Virus record (IMG/VR): IMGVR_UViG_3300010318_000055 | Span: 1 to 23,149 of that record | Origin: a virus | DNA length: 23,149 nucleotides | Direction: 5' to 3' (one strand) | In this document: in pieces, positions 15,771 to 21,628 of the stretch | Numbering within the stretch: the stretch's first letter is position 1 | Layout: the number at the start of each line of letters is the position of its first letter | Made by a program: the position numbers and the translations under genes | The notes under the pieces: generated by a model | Seen by the model: only the letters and a program-made list of their open reading frames with translations | Databases searched by the model: none | What the model was told of the DNA's origin: nothing

Positions 15771-16439
15771 TTACGTAGGTTCCTCATATACGAAATGTTT
15801 TATCAGAGGAAACACAATAGAGATTTTATCAGCCATCTTAGTAGCTAGGTCTCTGTGCTCCTTCTGAGTGTTGGGGTCAGTTCGTAGCTCTATGTAGTGT
15901 ATCCAACTCCTAATTGTGCCATTGACGTACAGTTTCGTTAGGGTCAAACCCTCAGGTAGGATAGCTCTAGCTTGTTCTTTAGCTATCCCTTTCTTCAGAG
16001 CTTGGTCGTAGATTTCGAAGGTACTACCCATAACTGATCTTTGTTTCTCAACCCACCAGTCTTCAAGCTCCTTGTCTTCATTGGGTAGAGAGTTCTGTCG
16101 GTTGGTTGTGTCTTGTAGTCTACACTCACGAGTTCCTACTACTGTTTCTGTAGCACTATACCTCTGAGAGAACTCCTGGAAGTAAAAGGTTTTGTGTCTG
16201 AGAAGCTGCCTTGCGATATCTCTGCTTGTAGTTACCTCAAGAGTGACATTGCACATTTCAAAAGGGGACCAGTGTTTGTTTCTAATGAGGTATTGTACAA
16301 GCTGGTACCCTCTTAGATTATTTATCTGGGATGTTGGATTAGACACTCTAGCGTAGTACGCAATAGCATCTTCTAAAGTAGCCGGCTGGTTAGGCGGAAG
16401 GAGAGATAGGTGAAGACCAGCTAACTTTACTTCGTTCAT
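15771..16439 (-). CDS. thyX: Flavin-dependent thymidylate synthase
   Basis: ThyX makes dTMP from dUMP using methylene-tetrahydrofolate, with FAD and NADPH for reduction. The 222-aa protein has the family layout: AYYARVSNP near residue 27, HWSPFEMCNVTLEV (56-69), the signature region RHKTFYFQEFSQRYS (81-95) and RSWIHYIELR with downstream Gln/His/Arg near 175-195. The usual RHR-x7-S signature is here Arg81-His82-Lys83 with Ser91, so the third position is Lys instead of Arg. The ATG lies 31 nt downstream of the tRNA end; GAGG is about 12 nt before the ATG, rather far. Phage ThyX supplies dTMP for replication together with RNR, and Roseophage SIO1-type genomes carry it. Confidence 0.93.
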   Translation of the reverse strand: MNEVKLAGLHLSLLPPNQPATLEDAIAYYARVSNPTSQINNLRGYQLVQYLIRNKHWSPFEMCNVTLEVTTSRDIARQLLRHKTFYFQEFSQRYSATETVVGTRECRLQDTTNRQNSLPNEDKELEDWWVEKQRSVMGSTFEIYDQALKKGIAKEQARAILPEGLTLTKLYVNGTIRSWIHYIELRTDPNTQKEHRDLATKMADKISIVFPLIKHFVYEEPT

Positions 16440-16469
16440 TTTCTGGATAACCTCATCAGTTATGGTACT

Positions 16470-16545
16470 TGGGGCTCCCGGTAGGACTTGAACCTACGAC
16501 CCACAGATTAGAAGTCTGTTGCTCTATCCACTGAGCTACGGAAGC
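16470..16545 (-). tRNA. tRNA-Arg (anticodon TCT)
   Basis: The - strand folds into a complete cloverleaf: acceptor GCTTCCG/CGGGAGC with one G-U pair, D-stem GCTC/GAGC, anticodon stem ACAGA/TCTGT with loop CTTCTAA, 5-nt variable loop, T-stem GTAGG/CCTAC with loop TTCAAGT, and a CCA that is encoded (16470-16472). The anticodon TCT reads AGA and AGG. Arginine identity bases A20, C35 and U36 are present. The discriminator base is C (16473), unusual for arginine tRNAs. AGA/AGG dominate many virion genes here but are rare in the expected alphaproteobacterial hosts, so the tRNA probably compensates for that difference. Confidence 0.95.
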
Positions 16546-16592
16546 TTATTCGTTTGTATTGAGACACCTTGTCTGTAACAGGCTTCTCTAAA

Positions 16593-16802
16593 GCCCAGTC
16601 CAAGACCAAGACTCAGACCAAGACCCAGTCCAAGACCTAGACCCAGAACTAGACCTAGACCAAGACTCAGGCCCAGACCCAGACACAGACCAAGACTCAG
16701 GCCCAGACTTAGACCCAGACTTAGACCCAGACCAAGACCAAGTCCAAGACCTAGACCCAGACTCAGACCAAGACTCAGCCCTAGACCAAGACCTAGACCA
16801 AG
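16593..16802. repeat. Degenerate hexamer array 1 (35 units)
   Basis: There are 35 uninterrupted 6-bp units on the + strand with consensus A-C-C/T-N-A-G; most are ACCAAG, ACCCAG, ACCTAG or ACTCAG. The phase is strict. Variation is almost confined to units' positions 3 and 4, with a few changes at position 1 (for example TCCAAG, GCCCAG). The + strand is C/A-rich with few Gs. It lies between the tRNA and the first 47-bp unit. No convincing gene is present here; the frames it opens are two-residue repeats. Confidence 0.95.
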
Positions 16803-16849
16803 ACCTGTACTTGTTTAACTTAGTGTACATAGAGTGTACCCTTATGAAT
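16803..16849. repeat. 47-bp inter-array unit, copy 1
   Basis: This unit separates arrays 1 and 2 and recurs at 16988-17034 with one mismatch (C at the position equivalent to T in copy 2). It contains AGTGTAC at 16822-16828 and again at 16833-16839, an 11-bp period close to one helical turn, and a further TGTAC near its left edge. This looks like a binding site for a dimeric or repeated protein, which is inference. Confidence 0.9.
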
Positions 16850-16987
16850 ACCCAGACCTAGACCCAGACCTAGACCAAAACCCAGACACAGACCAAGACC
16901 CAGACCCAGACCCAGACTCAGACCTAGACTTAGACCAAGACCTAGACCAAGACCCAGACGTAGACATAGACCCAGACCCAGACCAAG
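16850..16987. repeat. Degenerate hexamer array 2 (23 units)
   Basis: There are 23 units of the same ACYNAG-like hexamer, in strict phase, from ACCCAG at 16850 to ACCAAG at 16982-16987. There is one ACCAAA variant, and rare units with ACGTAG, ACATAG and ACACAG. Read as codons (GAC NNA) the variable bases are codon positions 1 and 2, while position 3 is constantly A, the opposite of protein-level constraint. Confidence 0.95.
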
Positions 16988-17034
16988 ACCTGTACTTGTT
17001 TAACTTAGTGTACATAGAGTGTATCCTTATGAAT
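16988..17034. repeat. 47-bp inter-array unit, copy 2
   Basis: This copy differs from the one at 16803 by a single base, which turns the second AGTGTAC into AGTGTAT. The near identity of the 47-bp units contrasts with the degenerate hexamers around them and suggests recent duplication, gene conversion or strong constraint. Confidence 0.9.
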
Positions 17035-17148
17035 ACCCAGTCCAAGACCTAGACCTAGACCTAGACCCAGACTTAGACAAAGACCAAGACCAAGACCAAG
17101 ACCCAGACCAAGACCTAGACCAAGACATAGACCTAGACCTAGACCTAG
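17035..17148. repeat. Degenerate hexamer array 3 (19 units)
   Basis: There are 19 units from ACCCAG (17035) to ACCTAG (17143-17148), the same consensus as arrays 1 and 2. The right flank (17149-17186, CATGTACTTGGTTCGTTTAG followed by TTGCCATAGTGATACCCT) looks like a diverged partial copy of the 47-bp unit, so each array is followed by a form of that unit. From 17187 to 17206 I see nothing further. Confidence 0.93.
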
Positions 17149-17206
17149 GCATGTACTTGGTTCGTTTAGTTGCCATAGTGATACCCTAAGTTCTGGTTTG
17201 GACCAA

Positions 17207-17398
17207 TCAGTGAAGAGTGTTAATTCCGAGAACCCAATTCTCAGCACTATCTCTGTGGTAGTTTTCGCTCTTGCCTAGATAACTTTCTTCTTTAATCTTC
17301 ACTCCATGTTCGTAGAACACGACAGAGAACCCACTCTCTCCTCTGTAGACTTCAGACTTACGATTATTGCTGTCGTTGTAGAACACTGCAAGTTTCAT
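17207..17398 (-). CDS. Small protein of unknown function, 63 aa
   Basis: The chosen start is ATG at 17398, which overlaps the upstream stop as ATGA; a GTG three codons earlier is possible but less likely. The product begins MKLAVFYNDSNNRKSEVYRG and continues with a beta-like pattern (SGFSVVFYEHGVKIKEESYL). It could be a compact beta domain, but no family is recognised. It is the last gene before the repeat arrays in the direction of transcription and is coupled to the 73-aa gene upstream. Confidence 0.7.
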   Translation of the reverse strand: MKLAVFYNDSNNRKSEVYRGESGFSVVFYEHGVKIKEESYLGKSENYHRDSAENWVLGINTLH

Positions 17399-17616
17399 TT
17401 GGACCACCCGAATTTATTTGGTAGAAGACCTTTAGCAAACTCAGCCCAGTTGTCCATGTATTCTTTTGCTGATTCAAGAGTACGGTTGGACATACTTAGT
17501 GTGTTGTAGACTTCCCCTTTGTAGGTGAAGACTGCTTTGACTTCAGTTCCGTCTACCTCAAGGGAGGCTTCATGTACACCTGGAATGACAACATGAGTGC
17601 TATACGTTTTCGGCAT
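17395..17616 (-). CDS. Small protein of unknown function, 73 aa
   Basis: The product starts MPKTYSTHVVIPGVHEASLE, has a strand-turn-strand look (TEVKAVFTYKGEVYNTLSMS) and ends in a helix (LESAKEYMDNWAEFAKGLLP). The start is supported by GAGGAG at 17624-17629, 7 nt before the ATG and inside the end of the DUF3310 gene, which it overlaps by 17 nt. I recognise no family. The 63-aa neighbour downstream has a broadly similar length and beta-rich character, but I see no clear sequence match between them. Confidence 0.7.
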   Translation of the reverse strand: MPKTYSTHVVIPGVHEASLEVDGTEVKAVFTYKGEVYNTLSMSNRTLESAKEYMDNWAEFAKGLLPNKFGWSK

Positions 17617-18007
17617 TAAACTGCTCCTCTGTCATGTACCAGTCTCTTAGGATAGTCACCAGAGCTTCTTCTACTTTTCTTGATTCTTCATCTGCTGCGT
17701 TTGTTTTACGCATACTTCGTAAGTCAGCCAGAAGGTAATCAATGACATATTGGTCTCCTTCCTCACTTGGTTTTACATAAGTGTCTGGACTATCTTCTGC
17801 CTCAATTAGTCTGTCAAGATACCATTGTGCCTTCTGAAGGTCTTGCTTTGCCTTACCCTTGTACCTGAATCGGTGTAGGTATTTCTTAGTGTTGCCTTCG
17901 AGATACCCTCTGAACCTCTCGCTTGAGAGATTGTCTTCAAGGTACTCGATACACTCAATGCTACCCGTGTTGTAGTGGGCAGGTTTGTTCACTTCATCGC
18001 TAAACAT
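17600..18007 (-). CDS. DUF3310 family protein (possible nucleotide kinase-like)
   Basis: The 135-aa product carries the DUF3310 signature near its start: VNKPAHYNTGSIECIEYLED, then GNTKKYLHRFRYKGKAKQDL and QKAQWYLDRLIE. DUF3310 proteins are common in phages, and the domain also occurs in T7 gp1.7, a nucleotide kinase, so a role in dNTP supply next to RNR is reasonable but not shown. I chose ATG at 18007 because GGAGGA lies at 18012-18017, 4 nt before it, and it falls after the RNR stop (18039). An open frame extends 36 codons upstream but overlaps the RNR end without a good ribosome binding site. The C-terminal half is acidic and helical. Confidence 0.8.
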   Translation of the reverse strand: MFSDEVNKPAHYNTGSIECIEYLEDNLSSERFRGYLEGNTKKYLHRFRYKGKAKQDLQKAQWYLDRLIEAEDSPDTYVKPSEEGDQYVIDYLLADLRSMRKTNAADEESRKVEEALVTILRDWYMTEEQFNAENV

Positions 18008-18011
18008 TTCT

Positions 18012-18017
18012 TCCTCC
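18012..18017 (-). promoter_or_regulatory. Ribosome binding site deciding the DUF3310 start
   Basis: GGAGGA on the - strand lies 4 nt upstream of ATG 18007 and 21 nt after the RNR stop. It is the strongest Shine-Dalgarno match nearby and selects the short form of the protein. Confidence 0.8.
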
Positions 18018-18038
18018 AAATCATGGGTCCACACTTCA

Positions 18039-19721
18039 TCAAACTCCACATACTCCACCGGAGTTTGATATGTCACAGATATCATGGGTTTCAACGTGCT
18101 CCTCGAATTCTTCACCGAGTTTCTCTACTGCTTCCTTATATGACACAGAGGTGAGAGGTTGTCCACCTCTTGATCCGTCTGGGTAGCAGGTAAAGCCGCG
18201 TAATCTTGACGCATACTTAGCGAGTGTGTTGCAGAAGTCAGGTACTGTGTCGATGTTGTTGAGCTTAGAACCCCAAGCAGGAAGATTGATAGTGGATGAA
18301 ATGGACATATCGACGTAGTCTTGAACGTCAGCTTGAAACTTAATGCGTCGTTCGTAATCGTCGGCAAGATCCAAAGCTGATTCCACTTTGTCTGGGTCAA
18401 CACCGTAGATATCAATCAACTCTTGAGCAGCAGAGTCCACAACATACTGATAGACCCAACGGTTTGTGCCTTTCAGATACCTGCGTTTGTAGGCTACTGC
18501 AAAGATAGGTTCAACCCCAGTGCTCGTTCCTGCGAGAATGCCAATAGAGCCAGTTGGAGCGATTGCTCTGTTGGCGACAGGTCTACTAACTCCGAGTTCA
18601 TCTGCGAAAGATATACTAACATTGTCAGAGACTCCTCTGTACACGTCGAGCCATTGGTGTAGTTCTTCTGTGACTTCATACTTGTATCCTTTCTTAATCA
18701 ACCACTCATGCACACCCATGAAACCTAAGCCAAGGCGTCTGTTCTTCTGACGTACCTCATAAATCTTTTCATAGGGAAGGTGAGCCTTCAGTGTACCACA
18801 AATGAGGAACTTAACACCAAGCTCAACAACTGATGCAAGTTCTTTGATGTCGGAGATACGACCAAAGTTAAGAGAACCTAGATTGCAGACATCGCTATCA
18901 TCTTCTGATGTTACTTCTGTGCAGGCATTACGTAGTGTCTCTCTCTCTTTATCAAAGAAGTTAAAAGAAAACCCTGGTTCAGCAGACTTCATAGCCTGAG
19001 CTACGTTCTTTCTGAATACAGAGCCAACGTCTCCAGTCTTGTAGTAGTTAAGCAACCACTCAGTATCATAGTTGACACTGATGTTAGTCATGTCCATAGG
19101 TGCAGGAAAGTTGAAGTCGTCTTGCTTTACATCCCAAAGAGACAAACCAGACTTTCCAACTGGCATGTTCTGCCAATCTTTAGCTTCAAGAAACTTCCAA
19201 ATGTCCCCGTGTTTCCAGTTAAGTGATGCGTAGATAGCAGACCTACGTGATCCACCTTGCATAACTCTGCGTCCGATTTCGTTAATCATCTGCATCTTAG
19301 GAATAGGACCAGATGCTTGACCACCTGTTCTTTGAATTGGTGCACCTTCGTGGCGATAGACACTGTAGTCTACACCAATACCACCACCTGTCATCAGACA
19401 GGACTCAGCTTTCCAAGATAGGTTAGCCCAATCCTCTCTACTATCTTCTTCAGCCTTGAGAAGAAAGCAGTTGTTGAAGAACTTATTGCTACGTCCTGCA
19501 TAGTAGAGATACCTACCACCAGGAATAAACTTCATATCTTCAATATATTTCCTGAGTTGAGACTTCTCTTCTTTAGTTAGCCTATCCTCGCAGACATCTT
19601 CAACAAGTGTTTTAGCTAGAGCAGGCCAAGTTTCGGCACCTTCGTGACGGTACTTATGATTAAAAATATCTTCGCTGAACTTAGAGCGAAACATGGGGTT
19701 AAGATTAGATTTCCATACCAT
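18039..19721 (-). CDS. nrdJ: Adenosylcobalamin-dependent ribonucleotide reductase (class II)
   Basis: The enzyme reduces ribonucleotides to deoxyribonucleotides using a radical made from coenzyme B12, so it needs no oxygen and no small subunit. The 560-aa protein has the expected cysteines: Cys85 (FNNCFLL), Cys267 in the Asn265-Ala-Cys-Thr-Glu269 active-site motif, Cys279 (CNLGSLNF), and the C-terminal pair Cys549/Cys558 that would be re-reduced by thioredoxin. SCLMTGGGIGVD (108-118), APTGSIGILAGTSTGVEPIF and SSTINLP are further family motifs. It is shorter than the 739-aa Lactobacillus enzyme. The start ATG 19721 is backed by AGGAGA (19731-19736); a TTG nine codons upstream is less likely. 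B12-dependent RNR is the hallmark gene that gave Cobaviruses their name. Confidence 0.92.
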   Translation of the reverse strand: MVWKSNLNPMFRSKFSEDIFNHKYRHEGAETWPALAKTLVEDVCEDRLTKEEKSQLRKYIEDMKFIPGGRYLYYAGRSNKFFNNCFLLKAEEDSREDWANLSWKAESCLMTGGGIGVDYSVYRHEGAPIQRTGGQASGPIPKMQMINEIGRRVMQGGSRRSAIYASLNWKHGDIWKFLEAKDWQNMPVGKSGLSLWDVKQDDFNFPAPMDMTNISVNYDTEWLLNYYKTGDVGSVFRKNVAQAMKSAEPGFSFNFFDKERETLRNACTEVTSEDDSDVCNLGSLNFGRISDIKELASVVELGVKFLICGTLKAHLPYEKIYEVRQKNRRLGLGFMGVHEWLIKKGYKYEVTEELHQWLDVYRGVSDNVSISFADELGVSRPVANRAIAPTGSIGILAGTSTGVEPIFAVAYKRRYLKGTNRWVYQYVVDSAAQELIDIYGVDPDKVESALDLADDYERRIKFQADVQDYVDMSISSTINLPAWGSKLNNIDTVPDFCNTLAKYASRLRGFTCYPDGSRGGQPLTSVSYKEAVEKLGEEFEEHVETHDICDISNSGGVCGV

Positions 19722-19730
19722 CTTGTTAGT

Positions 19731-19736
19731 TCTCCT
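19731..19736 (-). promoter_or_regulatory. Ribosome binding site deciding the RNR start
   Basis: AGGAGA lies 9 nt upstream of ATG 19721 and overlaps the stop codon of the preceding small gene, so RNR translation is probably coupled to it. Confidence 0.75.
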
Positions 19737-19917
19737 AGTAGTCGTCAATTTTGTGAAGTTGAGTGTCGGTTATAGGGAGGTATTCTTCAATGTCAACAAG
19801 ACCCTTGTCAATAAGAATACCTATGACAAGGGCTTCGTCGATATCATTTTGTTCTACAATTAGTTGTAGACCGTAGCTGTACGCCAGAAGTCTTGATAAA
19901 GTTTCTAAATCATACAT
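19735..19917 (-). CDS. Small protein of unknown function, 60 aa
   Basis: Starting at ATG 19917 the product is MYDLETLSRLLAYSYGLQLI followed by an acidic helical segment (VEQNDIDEALVIGILIDKGL) and a short tail. The start overlaps the stop of the upstream gene by 8 nt (ATGTATGA). A longer form from 19944 would run through the acidic tail region of the upstream gene and is less likely. It looks like a small all-helical protein; no family is recognised. It sits just before RNR, a possible regulator or accessory by position only. Confidence 0.65.
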   Translation of the reverse strand: MYDLETLSRLLAYSYGLQLIVEQNDIDEALVIGILIDKGLVDIEEYLPITDTQLHKIDDY

Positions 19918-20146
19918 TTTCTTCGTCGCCCTCTTCGTCATCATCGTTGTCTATAAAGAGAGGGATGGGTTCAATAGAAACTTTGAAGTGTTCCACAACA
20001 TGCTGTGCTTCGTGGTAGCTTTCATAGAATAGTTTTACAGTTTCTACTTTACCGGACTGTTCAACTAAGCACACCAAATGCCAAGGTTCACTTAGGTTTT
20101 CTCTTGTCGGACCTGATACTACCCAATGCAGAAAGGCTACTCTCAT
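19910..20146 (-). CDS. Small protein of unknown function with acidic tail, 78 aa
   Basis: The product begins MRVAFLHWVVSGPTRENLSE and has a strand-rich core (PWHLVCLVEQSGKVETVKLFY, then a helix YHEAQHVVEHFKV). It ends in a highly acidic tail, DNDDDEEGDEENV. The start is supported by AAAGGAGA at 20153-20160. Its first 59 nt overlap the end of the endonuclease I gene in another frame. Acidic tails are known from phage DNA mimics and from ssDNA-binding proteins, where they recruit partners; neither role can be shown here. Confidence 0.7.
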   Translation of the reverse strand: MRVAFLHWVVSGPTRENLSEPWHLVCLVEQSGKVETVKLFYESYHEAQHVVEHFKVSIEPIPLFIDNDDDEEGDEENV

Positions 20147-20543
20147 TCGGTTTCTCCTTTAGCCACTCATGTGGTATCCTTTTATCTGAAAACTTGAAGT
20201 TATTCTTGTGGCACCAGTCTGCGTAGGTGGTCTTGCTGCCTTTGTACAGTTTACTTTTGCTGTTTGAAAATACAAATCTGATGTCTAGATCAGGATGTTG
20301 TTTTCTTACTTCTATATGTTTTCTTCTGTCTGCTGACACGAACCTCCCCTTAGTTTCTACTACTATTCCATTGGGAAGTACGAAGTCTGGTAGATAAGTA
20401 TGAGTTACAACCCAAGGTACTCTGAACTTCTCGTATTCAAACTGAACTTTCTTGTGTTCAAGGTACCTTGCGTTGTCAGACTCAAGACCTGACCTATACT
20501 TTTTGTACTTCTCTTTGGTTGTCCCTCTAATTCTATTAGACAT
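20088..20543 (-). CDS. Endonuclease I / Holliday junction resolvase (T7 gp3-like)
   Basis: The enzyme cuts branched DNA, resolving replication and recombination junctions before packaging and helping to break host DNA. With ATG 20543 the product is 151 aa, close to T7 endonuclease I (149 aa). The catalytic residues are in register: Glu21 (YRSGLE), Asp53 (LPDFVLPNG), Glu63 and Lys65 (IVVETKGR), matching T7 Glu20, Asp55, Glu65 and Lys67. FVSADRRKHIEVRKQHPDLD and SKLYKGSKTTYADWC are strong family motifs. The start codon overlaps the exonuclease stop (ATGTCTAA). An alternative start at 20588 would add 15 residues and overlap more; no clear Shine-Dalgarno decides it. Confidence 0.93.
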   Translation of the reverse strand: MSNRIRGTTKEKYKKYRSGLESDNARYLEHKKVQFEYEKFRVPWVVTHTYLPDFVLPNGIVVETKGRFVSADRRKHIEVRKQHPDLDIRFVFSNSKSKLYKGSKTTYADWCHKNNFKFSDKRIPHEWLKEKPNESSLSALGSIRSDKRKPK

Positions 20544-21408
20544 CACTGTAGTACGGAAGTTCTCTTGCCCTTGGTTCTTGTTCGACATGGACTAAATGTT
20601 CTACACCTTTAGCGTACAAGAAAGTTCGAAGGTTAGGCCAGCACTTACGTTTGAACTCGCAGTAGTGGCAGTTAGAACACAGTTTCAAGTTACTACTATC
20701 TTTGTACTGAGGAACAGGTTCGAGCCTAGGTGGAGGGTCCGATGACTTAACCATAGACTTCACTGCTTCTATCTCAGATTCCTTACCGATAAGATCCTTA
20801 CTGAAGTCATGGATATCCAGGTGTAGTTCGCCTGTCACTTTGTTGATTACAAGGAAGGCTCCTCTGGTCTTGTCCGTAACCAGTGGGTCATCCTTGGCAG
20901 CGTAGACATACGAAGATAGCTGAGATATGTAACCAAAGGGATCACTGTCTCTAAGCTCATTCATCTTGAACTTACGATAAGAGACAGGAGATGCTGACTT
21001 AACATCAACGGTCATACCGTCAATCACAGCATCTCTGTGTCCTTGAACACCATTGATGACCAGAGTGTCTTGTTTACCTAAAACTGTGTGACCAGCAGAC
21101 TCAGCCAGATTAAGCAACAGAGCTTCAACAAAGTCTCCAAAGAAGAACTTGAGTAGCTCAGAGCCTTTAGGTGGTATAGAACCTTCCGCATCATTTACTC
21201 TTAACCATACCTTACGTTTACAAGGGGCTCCTATGGAAGACATAGAGAGATACTTACGTACCTTCTCTGACTGACAGAACCTTTCTCTAGATAGGTTTTT
21301 GATGTCTTTGCCTAGAGCTTTGGAGAAGCACTTGTTCCAACCTCCCTGCCCTCTAACTACAGAAAGGATGTCTGGAATAAGAGTATCAATCGTTTTCTGT
21401 GACACCAA
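20536..21408 (-). CDS. Cas4/RecB-like PD-(D/E)XK exonuclease with Fe-S cysteines
   Basis: The product is 290 aa. Nuclease motifs are GHRDAVIDG (His124, Asp126), VDVKSAS (Asp135, Lys137) and the QLSSYVYA motif (Gln162 to Tyr167). Cys63 (GAPCKRKVWL) and a C-terminal group Cys244, Cys247, Cys250, Cys256 (LCSNCHYCEFKRKCWP) are the usual Cas4/AddB-like 4Fe-4S ligands. It probably acts as the phage 5'-3' exonuclease, taking the place of T7 gp6 next to endonuclease I, for host DNA breakdown and recombination. The start is TTG 21408 or GTG 21405, without a clear Shine-Dalgarno; it overlaps the upstream small gene by up to 23 nt. Confidence 0.85.
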   Translation of the reverse strand: MVSQKTIDTLIPDILSVVRGQGGWNKCFSKALGKDIKNLSRERFCQSEKVRKYLSMSSIGAPCKRKVWLRVNDAEGSIPPKGSELLKFFFGDFVEALLLNLAESAGHTVLGKQDTLVINGVQGHRDAVIDGMTVDVKSASPVSYRKFKMNELRDSDPFGYISQLSSYVYAAKDDPLVTDKTRGAFLVINKVTGELHLDIHDFSKDLIGKESEIEAVKSMVKSSDPPPRLEPVPQYKDSSNLKLCSNCHYCEFKRKCWPNLRTFLYAKGVEHLVHVEQEPRARELPYYSDV

Positions 21409-21601
21409 ACAATCTTTCTATTTGAGAATAGGTAGTCTCAAAGATAGGATCAAACTCTTTAACAAGTTTATCTATCTTAGCTGCGCAGTACTGTTCGTTC
21501 ACTAGGTCTGCCTCCTCCACAATTTCTTCTAGTTTTGAAAGCATCTCCCAGCACTTATCCAGGTTCTCTAGTACTTCAATCTGCAAAAGGGATAAACTCA
21601 A
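21386..21601 (-). CDS. Small helical acidic protein, 71 aa, unknown
   Basis: The product appears fully helical (LQIEVLENLDKCWEMLSKLE, then EIVEEADLVNEQYCAAKIDK), with heptad-like Leu/Ile spacing, so a coiled coil or helical hairpin is likely. The start is TTG at 21601, supported by GGAG 7 nt upstream. It lies between the ssDNA-binding-like gene and the exonuclease. No family is recognised. Confidence 0.6.
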   Translation of the reverse strand: MSLSLLQIEVLENLDKCWEMLSKLEEIVEEADLVNEQYCAAKIDKLVKEFDPIFETTYSQIERLFGVTEND

Positions 21602-21628
21602 CTTGTATCTCCAATCACCAAAAGGAAT

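Noticed and set aside
16470-16545. tRNA gene as an integration (attachment) site
   Set aside because: No integrase, excisionase or repressor is visible, no duplicated tRNA fragment is seen, and the tRNA lies inside the phage operon.
16588-17045. Two - strand open frames starting MYTKLNKYRSWS with Ser/Trp/Gly repeats
   Set aside because: The shared start comes from the duplicated 47-bp unit and the rest is the hexamer read in one frame; the third array opens a different frame (Gly-Leu), so no consistent protein is kept.
16834-17052. A + strand open frame of 72 codons with D-x-D-x repeats (Asp-rich protein)
   Set aside because: It lies in the hexamer array, its codon third positions are invariant, it lacks a Shine-Dalgarno site, and it runs against the direction of the surrounding operon.
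16593-17148. CRISPR array
   Set aside because: The repeat unit is 6 bp and the interruptions are two near-identical 47-bp units, not unique spacers between conserved 25-40 bp repeats.
17207-17616. Tandem duplication of one small gene (63 and 73 aa)
   Set aside because: Both are small and beta-rich but I could not align them convincingly.
18008-18115. N-terminal extension of the DUF3310 protein
   Set aside because: It overlaps the RNR end, has no ribosome binding site, and the strong GGAGGA lies before ATG 18007, just ahead of the conserved domain.
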